Assembly (NCBI GenBank): GCA_030770545.1
Contig: CM061109.1
Coordinates: forward strand, 15,794,001-15,858,000
Source of the DNA: Macropodus opercularis
Lineage: Eukaryota > Chordata > Actinopteri > Anabantiformes > Osphronemidae
Direction of reading: 5' to 3'
DNA: 64,000 bases
Shown: piece after piece, positions 38,613-44,827 of the stretch
Layout of the letters: every line of letters starts with the position of its first letter
Position numbering within the stretch: the first letter of the stretch is position 1
Notes under the pieces: model-generated
What the model was told of the DNA's origin: nothing
Database searches by the model: none
Seen by the model: only the letters and a program-made list of their open reading frames with translations
Position numbers and translations under genes: made by a program

Positions 38613-40988
38613 GACACATATGAACATGCTACAAAACATCCAAAGCTGCTAAATGACAGCTGCTTGGATTGAAATACAGGGCTACACCTCGATACCCATC
38701 ATGCAAAACTGATGTACTCCTCAGAAAGAAAAGTAAAAGAATGAAGGTATGTAAAGAATGGCACTTGGGTGAAAAAGTCCTGCAGGCTTCAGGTGAAGGG
38801 AAAAAGTCAAAGCAAGTGTTATGTGCCACGTCCACGCTGTTAAGCTGTTCCACGCCGCTGCACAGTGGCCTTTTGCAAACAGTTTTATAAAACTGAATCA
38901 TCATTGCATACACAACAAAAGAATCCCTTCAGTGATCATTCAGTGATAACCTGTGAACTCTGCAAAACATTGTCACGTCCTCATAAAGAAAACAGGGACA
39001 TCTATTACGAAAAAGGGTGAAGAAAACATGACTCATTTCATCAAACATAGAGGAAGAATTCAAATGTGTTTTTGCACTAATGTCAAATTTCTGTCTGTGG
39101 CTAAATTGTAAGGACTCGATAAACCAAGAGAGGTATTCTACAGAGAGACTTTTTTGCTCTAAGTGTTTGCTATTTTACTGTTCTAATTACAATTGAATGA
39201 TGGCTCCCAGCATGGACCTGCAGGGGTGCGAAAAGGGGTCTAACTGTTTGCACTTCATTACGAACTGTAACAAAGTGTAAAGAGTCTAAAATTGTGAATA
39301 ACAAAGGAAGATGTGGTAAATATTCAAATTGCAGATACGCGTTATATAATACGGATCTCTGACCATCCTGCTCAGATTTATGTCTATGAATCATTGAACA
39401 AGACTTATATTTGTGGCAGGTGTTCTTCCACTGACAAAGAAAACAGGATGCTGCTGTTATGCCAGGATGATGAAGCCTTGTCTACCTTGTTTATTTTCAG
39501 TAAAAGACTCAGTACTCACCAACTAAACAAACACCGTATTATTACCTGAAGTACTGGGACATTTAGAAAATGTATAACTCTTGTGGTATGTAACTTAACC
39601 TGGGAGAACAGGCTGTGTCAGTGTGGGAAACCTTTACCTAGTTTAGACATGATAAAGAAGATTGTGATCAAAAGCTGCAACAATGTGCAACTGTTTGTCA
39701 GTAAATGTTATATTTAGGCTCAAAACAAGTTTTGCTGAAGCACTGATACAGCACAGAAAAGAGAATGTATGAAACTCTAAAGTCAAGGTGCTAGCATTGA
39801 CCCATCTACAGCCTGAATTCGACATCGACTCTAGTGTCCAATCCGCTCAGCATATGTCAGCCTTGATTAAGCAACAAGCCACAACCAAGTGGGCACCAAG
39901 TGTATTCAAAGACTTATCTTTTCTAACGCAACTTTATTTCACCTGCTTGTGTGTTTTTTAATTGAATGCAAACTGAAGCTGTGGCTGAAGTTACATTTAT
40001 GTTCAAGTTTTGTCTCATGACACTTTGCTAGACAGGATGTTTAATTTGATGGGTCTTGTTGTATTGGACTGTAGTGTGGACATTACACCTTTTCATTGAT
40101 TTGTAAAATTCTTTTGACTTCAGTGAAGAGCACTAACACTGAATGGCCGATCGACCACAGCTTCTCTGATCTGGCTTGCAGATATGAGGCAACAGTTTTG
40201 ATCGCCCTGTAAAACCGCGCCAGAGTCTTGAACTCTGCTACCACCCCTCCAAAAGGGCAGAGGTGTGGGAAAGTTTGGTAAAGTTAAACCCCAAGTGTAT
40301 CCCCAAACCCCAAGCAGTAACATTCAGGAGTAACTGCAAACTGCCCGTCACTGGTGCTTTTTATTGTCCAATTGCTAGCCCTGCATCTTAACCTTACAGA
40401 TGTCTCTTACATTTCAACCCACATGGCAGATCTTCACTCACACTTTACTGACCTACTTGACTTTGACTTGCAACGTTAGACGCACTGAAACTATAATTTC
40501 ATTAATTAGCTAGTTTAAAACTTTAAGTAAGTATTTAAGCCGGTTATACTCCGGAGATCAGTTAGCTACAGTTTAGCTACCAGACGGAACTGGAAAGCGT
40601 TAGTTTGTCAAATTAGCCAATAAGGACAGTTGTATTAAATAGCGTATATAAAACCTTGAAATTCGTCAAGTCATCTAATGTAGATAATTCATTTGAAAGC
40701 CAAATTACTCAACAGCCCAGTTCTACCGTTACAGTTTAACCCCAGAGTCATGTAGGCGTCAACTAGCTAATCGCCCGACAAATCAATAAACAATCAGGTC
40801 AATTAGCAATTCATCAACAATAGCTAACGGTGAGACGTTAAAGCTAGCTAAGTAGCCAATTAGCTCGAAAGCTAAGACTGAAAACACAGTGGGAAAAACA
40901 TACTTACGCATCGACTGTCGCCTGAATCTGCCTTATAAAATACGTCGCATGAGTCATTACTCATAGCCCTTTGAGTTTCACTGTTCAT
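5057..40988 (-). CDS. cAMP-receptor-like seven-transmembrane receptor (class E GPCR type), 13 exons, 349 aa
   Basis: Assembled from 13 exons, right to left: 40908-40988, 38324-38376, 37263-37317, 36168-36224, 35991-36051, 34256-34343, 31310-31399, 30808-30846, 26821-26899, 24001-24048, 19633-19715, 10216-10363, 5057-5224. They total 1050 nt, all introns are GT-AG and all phases close. The start ATG directly follows an in-frame TAA. Seven hydrophobic segments are seen: about 37-57, 64-83, 96-122, 133-151, 176-198, 228-250 and 256-280. The N-terminus is short with an NDS glycosylation site at 11-13. Cys92 before TM3 and Cys162 in the second extracellular loop can form the usual GPCR disulfide. 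YHLMAWGVPL, YYGPAGAWCWI and GLANAFVFG resemble the Dictyostelium cAMP-receptor (Dicty_CAR) family; GPR157 is the nearest human protein I recall. Ligand and G protein are unknown. Family assignment comes from remembered motifs, not a search. Confidence 0.88.
5225..10215 (-). other. Receptor intron 12
   Basis: Five kilobases with no recognisable exon. Content is unique AT-rich sequence, a purine-rich stretch about 7000-7260, a CT-rich block about 8660-8710 and a TG-rich tract about 8901-8938. An octamer-like ATTTGCAT lies near 8300. The small open frame at 9768-9983 has no recognisable homology. Confidence 0.6.
8901..8938. repeat. Interrupted (TG)n microsatellite
   Basis: TG dinucleotides with GCATG interruptions; ends in a GCATGCATGAGC stretch. 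Confidence 0.8.
10216..10363 (-). CDS. Receptor exon 12: end of TM6, third extracellular loop, TM7
   Basis: The first base completes Arg245. Encodes LHNAFYPKDPSFSLTLLHVL and then TM7 with SAPLHGLANAFVFGLDRDWW. The GLANAFVFG segment matches the TM7 signature position of cAMP-receptor-like and GPR157-like proteins. The largest internal exon at 148 nt; phase 2 in, phase 0 out. Confidence 0.9.
10440..10700. repeat. Purine-rich (GA/GAGC) tract
   Basis: About 260 bases dominated by G and A on the plus strand, ending in GAGCGAGC repeats at about 10683-10702. On the receptor's sense strand it is polypyrimidine. Confidence 0.75.
12656..12710. repeat. (CA)n microsatellite with one interruption
   Basis: 55 bases of CA interrupted once by a G. 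It creates long spurious reading frames on both strands. Confidence 0.95.
12780..13320. repeat. Long purine-rich tract
   Basis: About 540 bases composed mainly of G and A on the plus strand, with GGAGGAGGA-like, GAAAGAAAGA-like and GAGAGA-like units. It is the most extended strand-asymmetric block in the window. Open frames inside are Glu/Arg-rich on the plus strand or Ser/Leu-rich on the minus strand. Confidence 0.8.
13404..13429. repeat. (TG)n microsatellite
   Basis: A perfect TG run of 26 bases next to the purine-rich block. Confidence 0.9.
15631..15667. repeat. (TG)n microsatellite
   Basis: A perfect TG run of 37 bases, followed within 45 bases by CACACGCACGCACGC on the same strand. Confidence 0.95.
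16441..16469. repeat. (CA)n microsatellite
   Basis: A perfect CA run of 29 bases. Confidence 0.95.
17604..17633. repeat. (AC)n microsatellite
   Basis: A perfect AC run of 30 bases. Confidence 0.95.
18460..18960. repeat. Purine-rich tract with poly-G run
   Basis: About 500 purine-rich bases on the plus strand, broken by a short AT-rich island (about 18575-18605). It includes a poly-G run near 18736-18749 that could form a G-quadruplex-like structure in principle. Confidence 0.7.
19633..19715 (-). CDS. Receptor exon 11: third intracellular loop end and TM6
   Basis: Encodes residues 218-244: VSLAEEIKPLKWYPSVYLLV and then SIFPLIN. LKWYP leading into a hydrophobic helix is the start of TM6. Donor GTAACA after AACAG; acceptor TGCAG. 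Confidence 0.9.
19716..24000 (-). other. Receptor intron 10
   Basis: No exon seen. Blocks about 20300-20420, 20695-20850 and 22800-22930 have mixed-composition, TAAT-containing sequence of the kind seen in conserved non-coding elements. Simple sequence includes (CA)n at 22148-22170 and a GA tract at about 22350-22510. Confidence 0.55.
22148..22170. repeat. (CA)n microsatellite
   Basis: A perfect CA run of 23 bases. Confidence 0.9.
24001..24048 (-). CDS. Receptor exon 10: third intracellular loop
   Basis: A 48-nt exon encoding MQSWLGTFNPERERRK, residues 202-217, a basic hydrophilic segment as expected for the loop that contacts G proteins. Phase 0 on both sides, so skipping it would keep frame and remove 16 residues of the loop. 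Confidence 0.85.
24049..26820 (-). other. Receptor intron 9
   Basis: No exon recognised. Contains a CNE-like block at about 24855-24965, a purine-rich stretch about 25440-25640 and a 10-bp-arm inverted repeat at 25709-25734. Confidence 0.55.
25709..25734. repeat. Inverted repeat, 10-bp arms
   Basis: CTCTTTATCA at 25709-25718 and its exact complement TGATAAAGAG at 25725-25734, separated by six bases. It could fold as a short hairpin. Confidence 0.9.
26821..26899 (-). CDS. Receptor exon 9: TM5
   Basis: Its first base completes Ile175. Encodes WYVPLFSLIFLMICCYARII and CVANKR, a hydrophobic helix followed by a basic stop-transfer end. WYVPL at the start of TM5 is typical of cAMP-receptor-like proteins. 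Donor GTAAGTA is a consensus site. Confidence 0.92.
28561..28640. promoter_or_regulatory. Candidate conserved non-coding element
   Basis: Contains CTCTAATTAGCATGATAATG and ATCTGCCATTAGAG: several TAAT/ATTA homeodomain cores and an ATGATAATGAT stretch within 50 bases, in unique sequence between purine-rich repeats. Judged only by composition; cross-species conservation is not checked. Confidence 0.3.
30105..30200. promoter_or_regulatory. Candidate conserved non-coding element
   Basis: Unique sequence with TGATGTAATTAGAGCTAATG, holding two TAAT cores a few bases apart, flanked by GGCCTCTAATCTC. It is compositionally unlike the surrounding CT-rich and GT-rich DNA. Conservation is not tested. 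Confidence 0.3.
30808..30846 (-). CDS. Receptor exon 8: 39-nt microexon in second extracellular loop
   Basis: The first base completes Cys162. Encodes WITDGHVAWRFG plus the first two bases of Ile175. It carries the loop between TM4 and TM5, including the predicted disulfide Cys and the WCWI-type motif. Acceptor CCCCCAG, donor GTAAGTA. Confidence 0.88.
30847..31309 (-). other. Receptor intron 7
   Basis: 463 bases with no repeat or exon noted; mildly purine-rich near its 3' side. Confidence 0.6.
31310..31399 (-). CDS. Receptor exon 7: TM4 and second extracellular loop
   Basis: Encodes SYHLMAWGVPLVMASLPLLK and then GYYGPAGAW. The YHxxxWGxPL start of TM4 and the YGxAGAW(C)W loop are the strongest family signatures in the protein. 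The donor GTAAGTAC is close to consensus. Confidence 0.93.
32769..32816. repeat. (AC)n microsatellite
   Basis: A perfect AC run of 48 bases. Confidence 0.97.
33923..33947. repeat. (CA)n microsatellite
   Basis: CA run of about 25 bases preceded by GCGCACG. Confidence 0.92.
34256..34343 (-). CDS. Receptor exon 6: TM3 core and second intracellular loop
   Basis: Encodes WSALTWVCLITLNLYLNLVR and EISTKRYE. LNLYLNLVRE places Arg123 and Glu124 at the cytoplasmic end of TM3, where other GPCRs have the E/DRY-type motif. Phase 1 in, phase 2 out. Confidence 0.92.
34344..35990 (-). other. Receptor intron 5
   Basis: No exon seen. A purine-rich stretch lies about 34530-34760 and a (TG)n at 34838-34859. 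Confidence 0.55.
34838..34859. repeat. (TG)n microsatellite
   Basis: A perfect TG run of 22 bases. Confidence 0.9.
35991..36051 (-). CDS. Receptor exon 5: first extracellular loop and start of TM3
   Basis: Encodes GESRPEGSLCNFQAWWLTYF and the first base of Asp103. Cys92 is the expected disulfide partner of Cys162. Donor GTAAGAC; acceptor CTACAG. Confidence 0.9.
36168..36224 (-). CDS. Receptor exon 4: TM2
   Basis: Encodes KMILSLTVAAFFDSVAYVM exactly in frame (57 nt, phase 0 at both ends). The buried acidic residue Asp76 lies in the helix, as in TM2 of many GPCRs. Confidence 0.9.
36225..37262 (-). other. Receptor intron 3
   Basis: 1038 bases, AT-rich, no exon or repeat family recognised. A short intron 4 (36052-36167) follows exon 4. 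Confidence 0.6.
37263..37317 (-). CDS. Receptor exon 3: end of TM1 and first intracellular loop
   Basis: The first base completes Cys45. Encodes LFMLFVIWLLRRYHSLAQ, a hydrophobic stretch ending in Arg-Arg, consistent with TM1 running outside to inside. Preceded by a strong pyrimidine tract and CAG. Confidence 0.9.
37318..38323 (-). other. Receptor intron 2
   Basis: About 1.0 kb of AT-rich unique sequence. Nothing else recognised. Confidence 0.6.
38324..38376 (-). CDS. Receptor exon 2: start of TM1
   Basis: Encodes TVILAVKRATGTFSLIG plus two bases of Cys45. The acceptor is a TTTACAG; the donor GTAAAT follows GGATG. Frame agrees with exons 1 and 3. Confidence 0.85.
38377..40907 (-). other. 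Receptor intron 1
   Basis: 2.5 kb, AT-rich. Contains (TG)n at 38582-38609. The open frame 40120-40323 on the minus strand has no recognisable homology and no splice context. Confidence 0.55.
38582..38609. repeat. (TG)n microsatellite
   Basis: A perfect TG run of about 28 bases. Confidence 0.93.
40908..40988 (-). CDS. Receptor exon 1: start codon and extracellular N-terminus
   Basis: Encodes MNSETQRAMSNDSCDVFYKA and DSGDSRC, 27 codons. TAA lies directly before the ATG in frame, so no upstream extension is possible without another exon. NDS at 11-13 is a potential N-glycosylation site and there is no cleavable signal peptide, as is common for GPCRs. The donor is GTAAGTA. Confidence 0.82.
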
Positions 40989-42609
40989 TTAAACTCTAAA
41001 AAAAATGTACAATGACTTCGCTCCGATTTGTTTTTGTTTTGCTGTAGCTTTCCTTTACTTCCTGGTTGTAGTGTGTGCGCAAAGGGTCAAAAAGCCCGAC
41101 TGACCGTGAGCGTAAGCAGGGAAACTCTTCACGACCCTCAACACGTCGCCGCTGCTCTTCACCTCAAATAAATAACAAACGCGGAGTGTAAAAAATGTAA
41201 TTATCCTTACTGTTGCTGTTGAAGTTACATTTCTGAATAAATGCTATATATAAAACAACAATACAATACAATACATTAAAATATATTCAGATGGGCAATA
41301 TTGGGGTTTGAACTACCTGAGCTTTGCATACATGCAATTCAGTTGTGATGTGTACCAGCATTTTAAATGGCTTCATTAAATGCTTTTTCTTCACTGTGTC
41401 TTATCCATGTATCATAAAAACAAACATAATGTGCAGCGTGTCAACATTAACTCTTAGACTGATGTCTATGTTCTGACTTTTTGTTTTTGTTAGTAATTGA
41501 TCACCACCATGGAATTCTTGGCCCTGAAAGAGAAGAGGAGGTGAATTTGGGTGTGTTGCAGCTGCACCCACATCTCTCTTTCCCCTTTAAGGCTGTCACT
41601 GTCAAAACAGTCAAACAACTGTCGGTTGTGTGTTGTTGTCAATGGACACAACATACACATTTAAAAAAGTACATACACTTATACGGGTATATATGCATTT
41701 TCCTTTATATTCTGAGTGCACAGAGCTACTGGAAAATCAAATGTCATTTCTAATGTAATGTGAAATATTTCCTAGACTCCTTCAAACTGAGAGCATAAAA
41801 TAGTTTGCATCCATTGAATTTGGCCTTGCATGTCACCCTAATAAACAAACCATCCTGTTGGCTTTTTAGTTTGAGATTTTAATTGATTCAAGGTGTTGTT
41901 AGTTGAGGTTTAACTGACAGGACACATTCCTCAACCTGAAGGTATTTTTGAATCAACCTCTCCCTTTTAAACCAATTAGTCTGGTAGGTGAGGGAAGCTT
42001 TGTTGTTGTTGACTGCAAATACATGTACACACAAGCTCAACACAACTGGTGATTCTTTTGCAGTTTTTATTTTTTGGAGCACTGCTTTTTCCCCCTGACC
42101 CTGATTTTGCGAACTATAAACAAGACTACAGTGTCGGGGGTTGTCCGCGTCAGTCAACAGGTAGGAACTACAGGTGTGTAGTTCTAAAAATCTGAACAAT
42201 GTTATCTCGACTAAAAAACGTAGGACAGCAACAGTTGTCTGTTTCTGCAGGACGATTATTACCTGTTTTCAGAAATGAAGACACACCACAGAAGACATGC
42301 AAAAGTAGCTTTTTTAGTTTTGTCTGTCCATTGTATCTTTACTGTGTTTCTATAGCTTCCCTAGTGCTCAACAAACAATGATACAAATGGGTTGTTTTTT
42401 CATATTTAGAGTGACAACCCTTTGTATGGAAAAAAGTAACAGCTTGGATTTTTGGTCAGGGGAGAACATTTGATATATGTGAGGTTCTTCCTACTGAAAC
42501 TCGTAAATAAACAGGTTTTATGTGCCTTCATTTAGCTTCACTTGAATTTTAATGTAAATCCAGTCACGTAAAAGTAATACACAACAAATGGAGTGCATTT
42601 ATATAAAAG
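40989..42609. other. Intergenic: receptor upstream region to mid1ip1 3' end
   Basis: Bounded by the receptor start and the mid1ip1 poly(A) signal. The first about 170 bases contain CpGs and probably carry the receptor's 5' UTR and promoter. No TATA box is obvious. No other gene was seen; the short open frame at 41481-41753 has no recognisable homology. Confidence 0.5.
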
Positions 42610-42615
42610 TTTATT
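42610..42615 (-). terminator. Probable poly(A) signal of mid1ip1
   Basis: The minus strand reads AATAAA about 765 bases past the mid1ip1 stop codon. This gives a 3' UTR of ordinary length. No competing in-range signal was noted, and transcript data are not available here. Confidence 0.5.
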
Positions 42616-43378
42616 TTAGAAACATTATAAAACAATGCAGAAGGTGCAAACATATTTGGGGGTTTTGACAGATGGACCATCTTAATAGCAACAGTAATAG
42701 CAAATAAATGACAATAACAATGCATCTCGTGGAAACCCTCATTATTCTCTATACAGAAGAATTATCAGCTGATTCCAGTTCATTGACCATGTAGGACATA
42801 AGGAGATCATAGGCTGGTGCATTCAGCATCTGCCTCATTCCATGGAAGCACAATGTAAAGACACAGACAGGACATTAAGAGTGGCACTGGTCATACACAG
42901 ACAAATCATCCGAACACACTAACATCATCAGCAACACAGAGCGGAAGCCGAGTCTTCTGTCAGTATCCCCCCTGAGGGGTGGTCCAAGCGACCTGTCCTG
43001 TAGGTCATACAGTCTCCAACTTTGAAATAACATTTGGCTCTCAGTGTGAGGTAATAAATTATGCGTTAAATAAGGGGTTAATTAAATACGTTTCATCTGC
43101 GTGTCACTGAAGGCACGATGAGTACAACACTATGGAGTGCAAAACAGTGGTTGTTGTACGCAACTGCTTTCTTCAAGCTCAACGCATCTACAGTCGATAC
43201 CACAGCAGACCAACACCGCTGAAGCTGCCTTTTGCTACCATTCAAGTGTTAAGTCTATTCATTTCATGAGTAGCAGCAGCATTAAGGCCTGTTGAGAGAG
43301 TTCAAGTCAGCTAGTCCAGTAAGAAAAAGAAAAAGAGAGTAAAAAACCCGGGGCTTTCAGTGTCTGTGCGCTCCGGGT

Positions 43379-43864
43379 TTAATGGCCCCATCCGCCGATC
43401 TCCTGGTTGTAGCGCTTGGTGAGAGAGTTCGCCTGCAGCGTGAGCTTGGACAGCACCCCTTGCAGCCCGGTCAGGTGGTACTGAAACTGCTTCTGCAGAT
43501 CCTCATCCTCTTCTTCTTCCTCCTCGGACGACGCTGACGACATAGAGGAGGAGGTGGACGCGGAGGAGAACTTGCGGGTGAGCGTCATGCTCTCCCTGCG
43601 CCTCTCGTCCGCTGACGCGCACCGGACGCCCCACTCGATGTCCCTGCGGATGGACTTCAGCAGCTCGTAATAGCTGTACATGTCCCCCTCGTCCACGTCC
43701 GACTTCAGGGAGCTCATCTCTCTGTCCTCATCCAGCGGGACGTCCCGCAGCAGGCTCGGCACCATGATAGTCTGGTCCATGTTGTTGACGGCGCCGATGA
43801 AGCGGTTCATGGCGTTCAGGAGGGAGTTTTTCTGGTTGGGAGTTTCTGCCAGCTGCATCATCAT
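43379..43864 (-). CDS. mid1ip1: MID1-interacting protein 1 (Spot14-related), single-exon CDS, 161 aa
   Basis: Complete reading frame from ATG at 43864 to TAA at 43379. The N-terminal block NAMNRFIGAVNNMDQT, MVPSLLRDVPL, the central LLKSIRRDIEWGV and the C-terminal FQYHLTGLQGVLSKLT with YNQEIGGWGH are hallmark MID1IP1 segments. A Ser-rich then Glu/Asp-rich linker lies at about residues 95-118. Length 161 is shorter than the human protein (183). Known family role: binds MID1 and stabilises microtubules, and activates acetyl-CoA carboxylase polymerisation in fatty-acid synthesis; THRSP (Spot14) is the paralogue. Three Met codons begin the frame and I chose the first. Fish carry mid1ip1 duplicates, and which copy this is (a or b) is not decided here. 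Neighbouring tspan7 matches the human Xp11.4 order. Confidence 0.95.
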   Translation of the reverse strand: MMMQLAETPNQKNSLLNAMNRFIGAVNNMDQTIMVPSLLRDVPLDEDREMSSLKSDVDEGDMYSYYELLKSIRRDIEWGVRCASADERRRESMTLTRKFSSASTSSSMSSASSEEEEEEDEDLQKQFQYHLTGLQGVLSKLTLQANSLTKRYNQEIGGWGH

Positions 43865-44089
43865 CTTGGACAGATTATGCCTTGAAGAATCGAGCCGAAA
43901 GCGCAGATCTCGCGTCTTGTTTATCCTTCTCCGTGAGCGTCCCGATTTAATTCTCAGCAGATCGGCTTAGCGGCTTGTCTGTAATGCTGCGGCTCCTGTA
44001 AATCTGGCGTGTTGCGCTCAAACTGGGCCACCGCTGTAGATGAGTGCCCTTGTCGTGGTTTCTGTCATTTGAAAGGAACGAACATTTCC

Positions 44090-44098
44090 TTTATATAG
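44090..44098 (-). promoter_or_regulatory. mid1ip1: TATA box of mid1ip1
   Basis: The minus strand reads CTATATAAAGG, a near-perfect TATA element. It predicts transcription starting about 25-30 bases downstream, near 44065, and an unspliced 5' UTR of roughly 200 bases up to the ATG at 43864. No strong splice acceptor was noticed in that interval. The orientation fits the gene. Confidence 0.65.
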
Positions 44099-44619
44099 TG
44101 CTGTGAGGCGGTCCCACAACCTGTTTGTCAAGTTCTCCTACTGCAGCGGTAACTCAAGCCAGTTGACCTGAGGTAGCACAGAGCTGAGGGGTCTGCTACA
44201 TAATCTAGTAGGGGAGTGGCCTCATAATGACAGACCGTGTCCAGCTCCGCACAATGTTTAATTCCTCATGGACAGTGTGCAACTCTCCAACCGGCCCATT
44301 AGACCATCATTAAACATGGTTGCACACTGCGCCTTGGTGCGCAACAGCTGTCAGCAGCTCTGCCCCACGACAAGCCTGACTCAACACACGGCGCCGTAAA
44401 TCTCTGTGAAAAGAACACTGACATTACATCACCACGTCCCACATTCTGGTCCGATGAGCCAGACACATTCAGGGTGAGGCCCGAGAAATGAATATTCATT
44501 AACGAAGCCATCAGCCCACTGCTCCCAGTAGCGCGAAGCCAATCAGAAGGCGACAGAGGCGGGACGAGCTGGTGGTGGACCAATGGCGGGGACGTTGGAT
44601 CCGTACACGTAGAAAACGG

Positions 44620-44625
44620 CACGTG
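44620..44625. promoter_or_regulatory. Canonical E-box CACGTG
   Basis: A perfect palindromic CACGTG about 525 bases upstream of the mid1ip1 TATA box. A second half-match, CACGTA, lies at 44606-44611. E-boxes bind bHLH-ZIP factors such as USF, MAX partners and ChREBP. The 8-base spacing between the two does not match the 5-base spacing of the standard carbohydrate response element. Confidence 0.35.
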
Positions 44626-44688
44626 GCCCATTTCTCTGTCGCCTTTCAGGAAAGTTTGCTTTGATTCACACATTGACTTGGGTCAAAA

Positions 44689-44701
44689 AAGTTAAAGTTC
44701 A
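44689..44701. promoter_or_regulatory. HNF4-like direct-repeat element
   Basis: AAGTTAAAGTTCA resembles the DR1-type site bound by HNF4, whose signature is CAAAGTTCA-like. GGGTCA lies just upstream at about 44680-44685. MID1IP1 is a lipogenic gene, so such a site is plausible, but this is pattern matching only. Confidence 0.3.
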
Positions 44702-44805
44702 GTTGGATCATCCAGATGAAATGTATTCATAGAGTCTTCACACCAATGCACCATTACGTAATCGGCACCTTATCGCTGCAGCTGCGGGTGGAGGAGAGTT
44801 TGAAC

Positions 44806-44827
44806 AGCTTGATACATGTATCAAGCT
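44806..44827. repeat. 22-bp perfect palindrome
   Basis: AGCTTGATACA followed immediately by its reverse complement TGTATCAAGCT, with no loop. Found about 710 bases upstream of the mid1ip1 TATA box in otherwise unique DNA. Confidence 0.92.

Noticed and set aside
40120..40323. Minus-strand open frame before receptor exon 2
   Set aside because: No hydrophobic or family motif, and exon 1 to exon 2 already joins in frame without it.
43379..43864. Identification as thrsp (Spot14)
   Set aside because: NAMNRFIGAVNNMDQT and the C-terminal WGH are MID1IP1 features, and the tspan7 neighbour agrees.
44606..44625. Carbohydrate response element (two E-boxes) upstream of mid1ip1
   Set aside because: The two E-box-like hexamers are 8 bases apart and one is imperfect; the classical element needs 5. 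Kept only as a single E-box.
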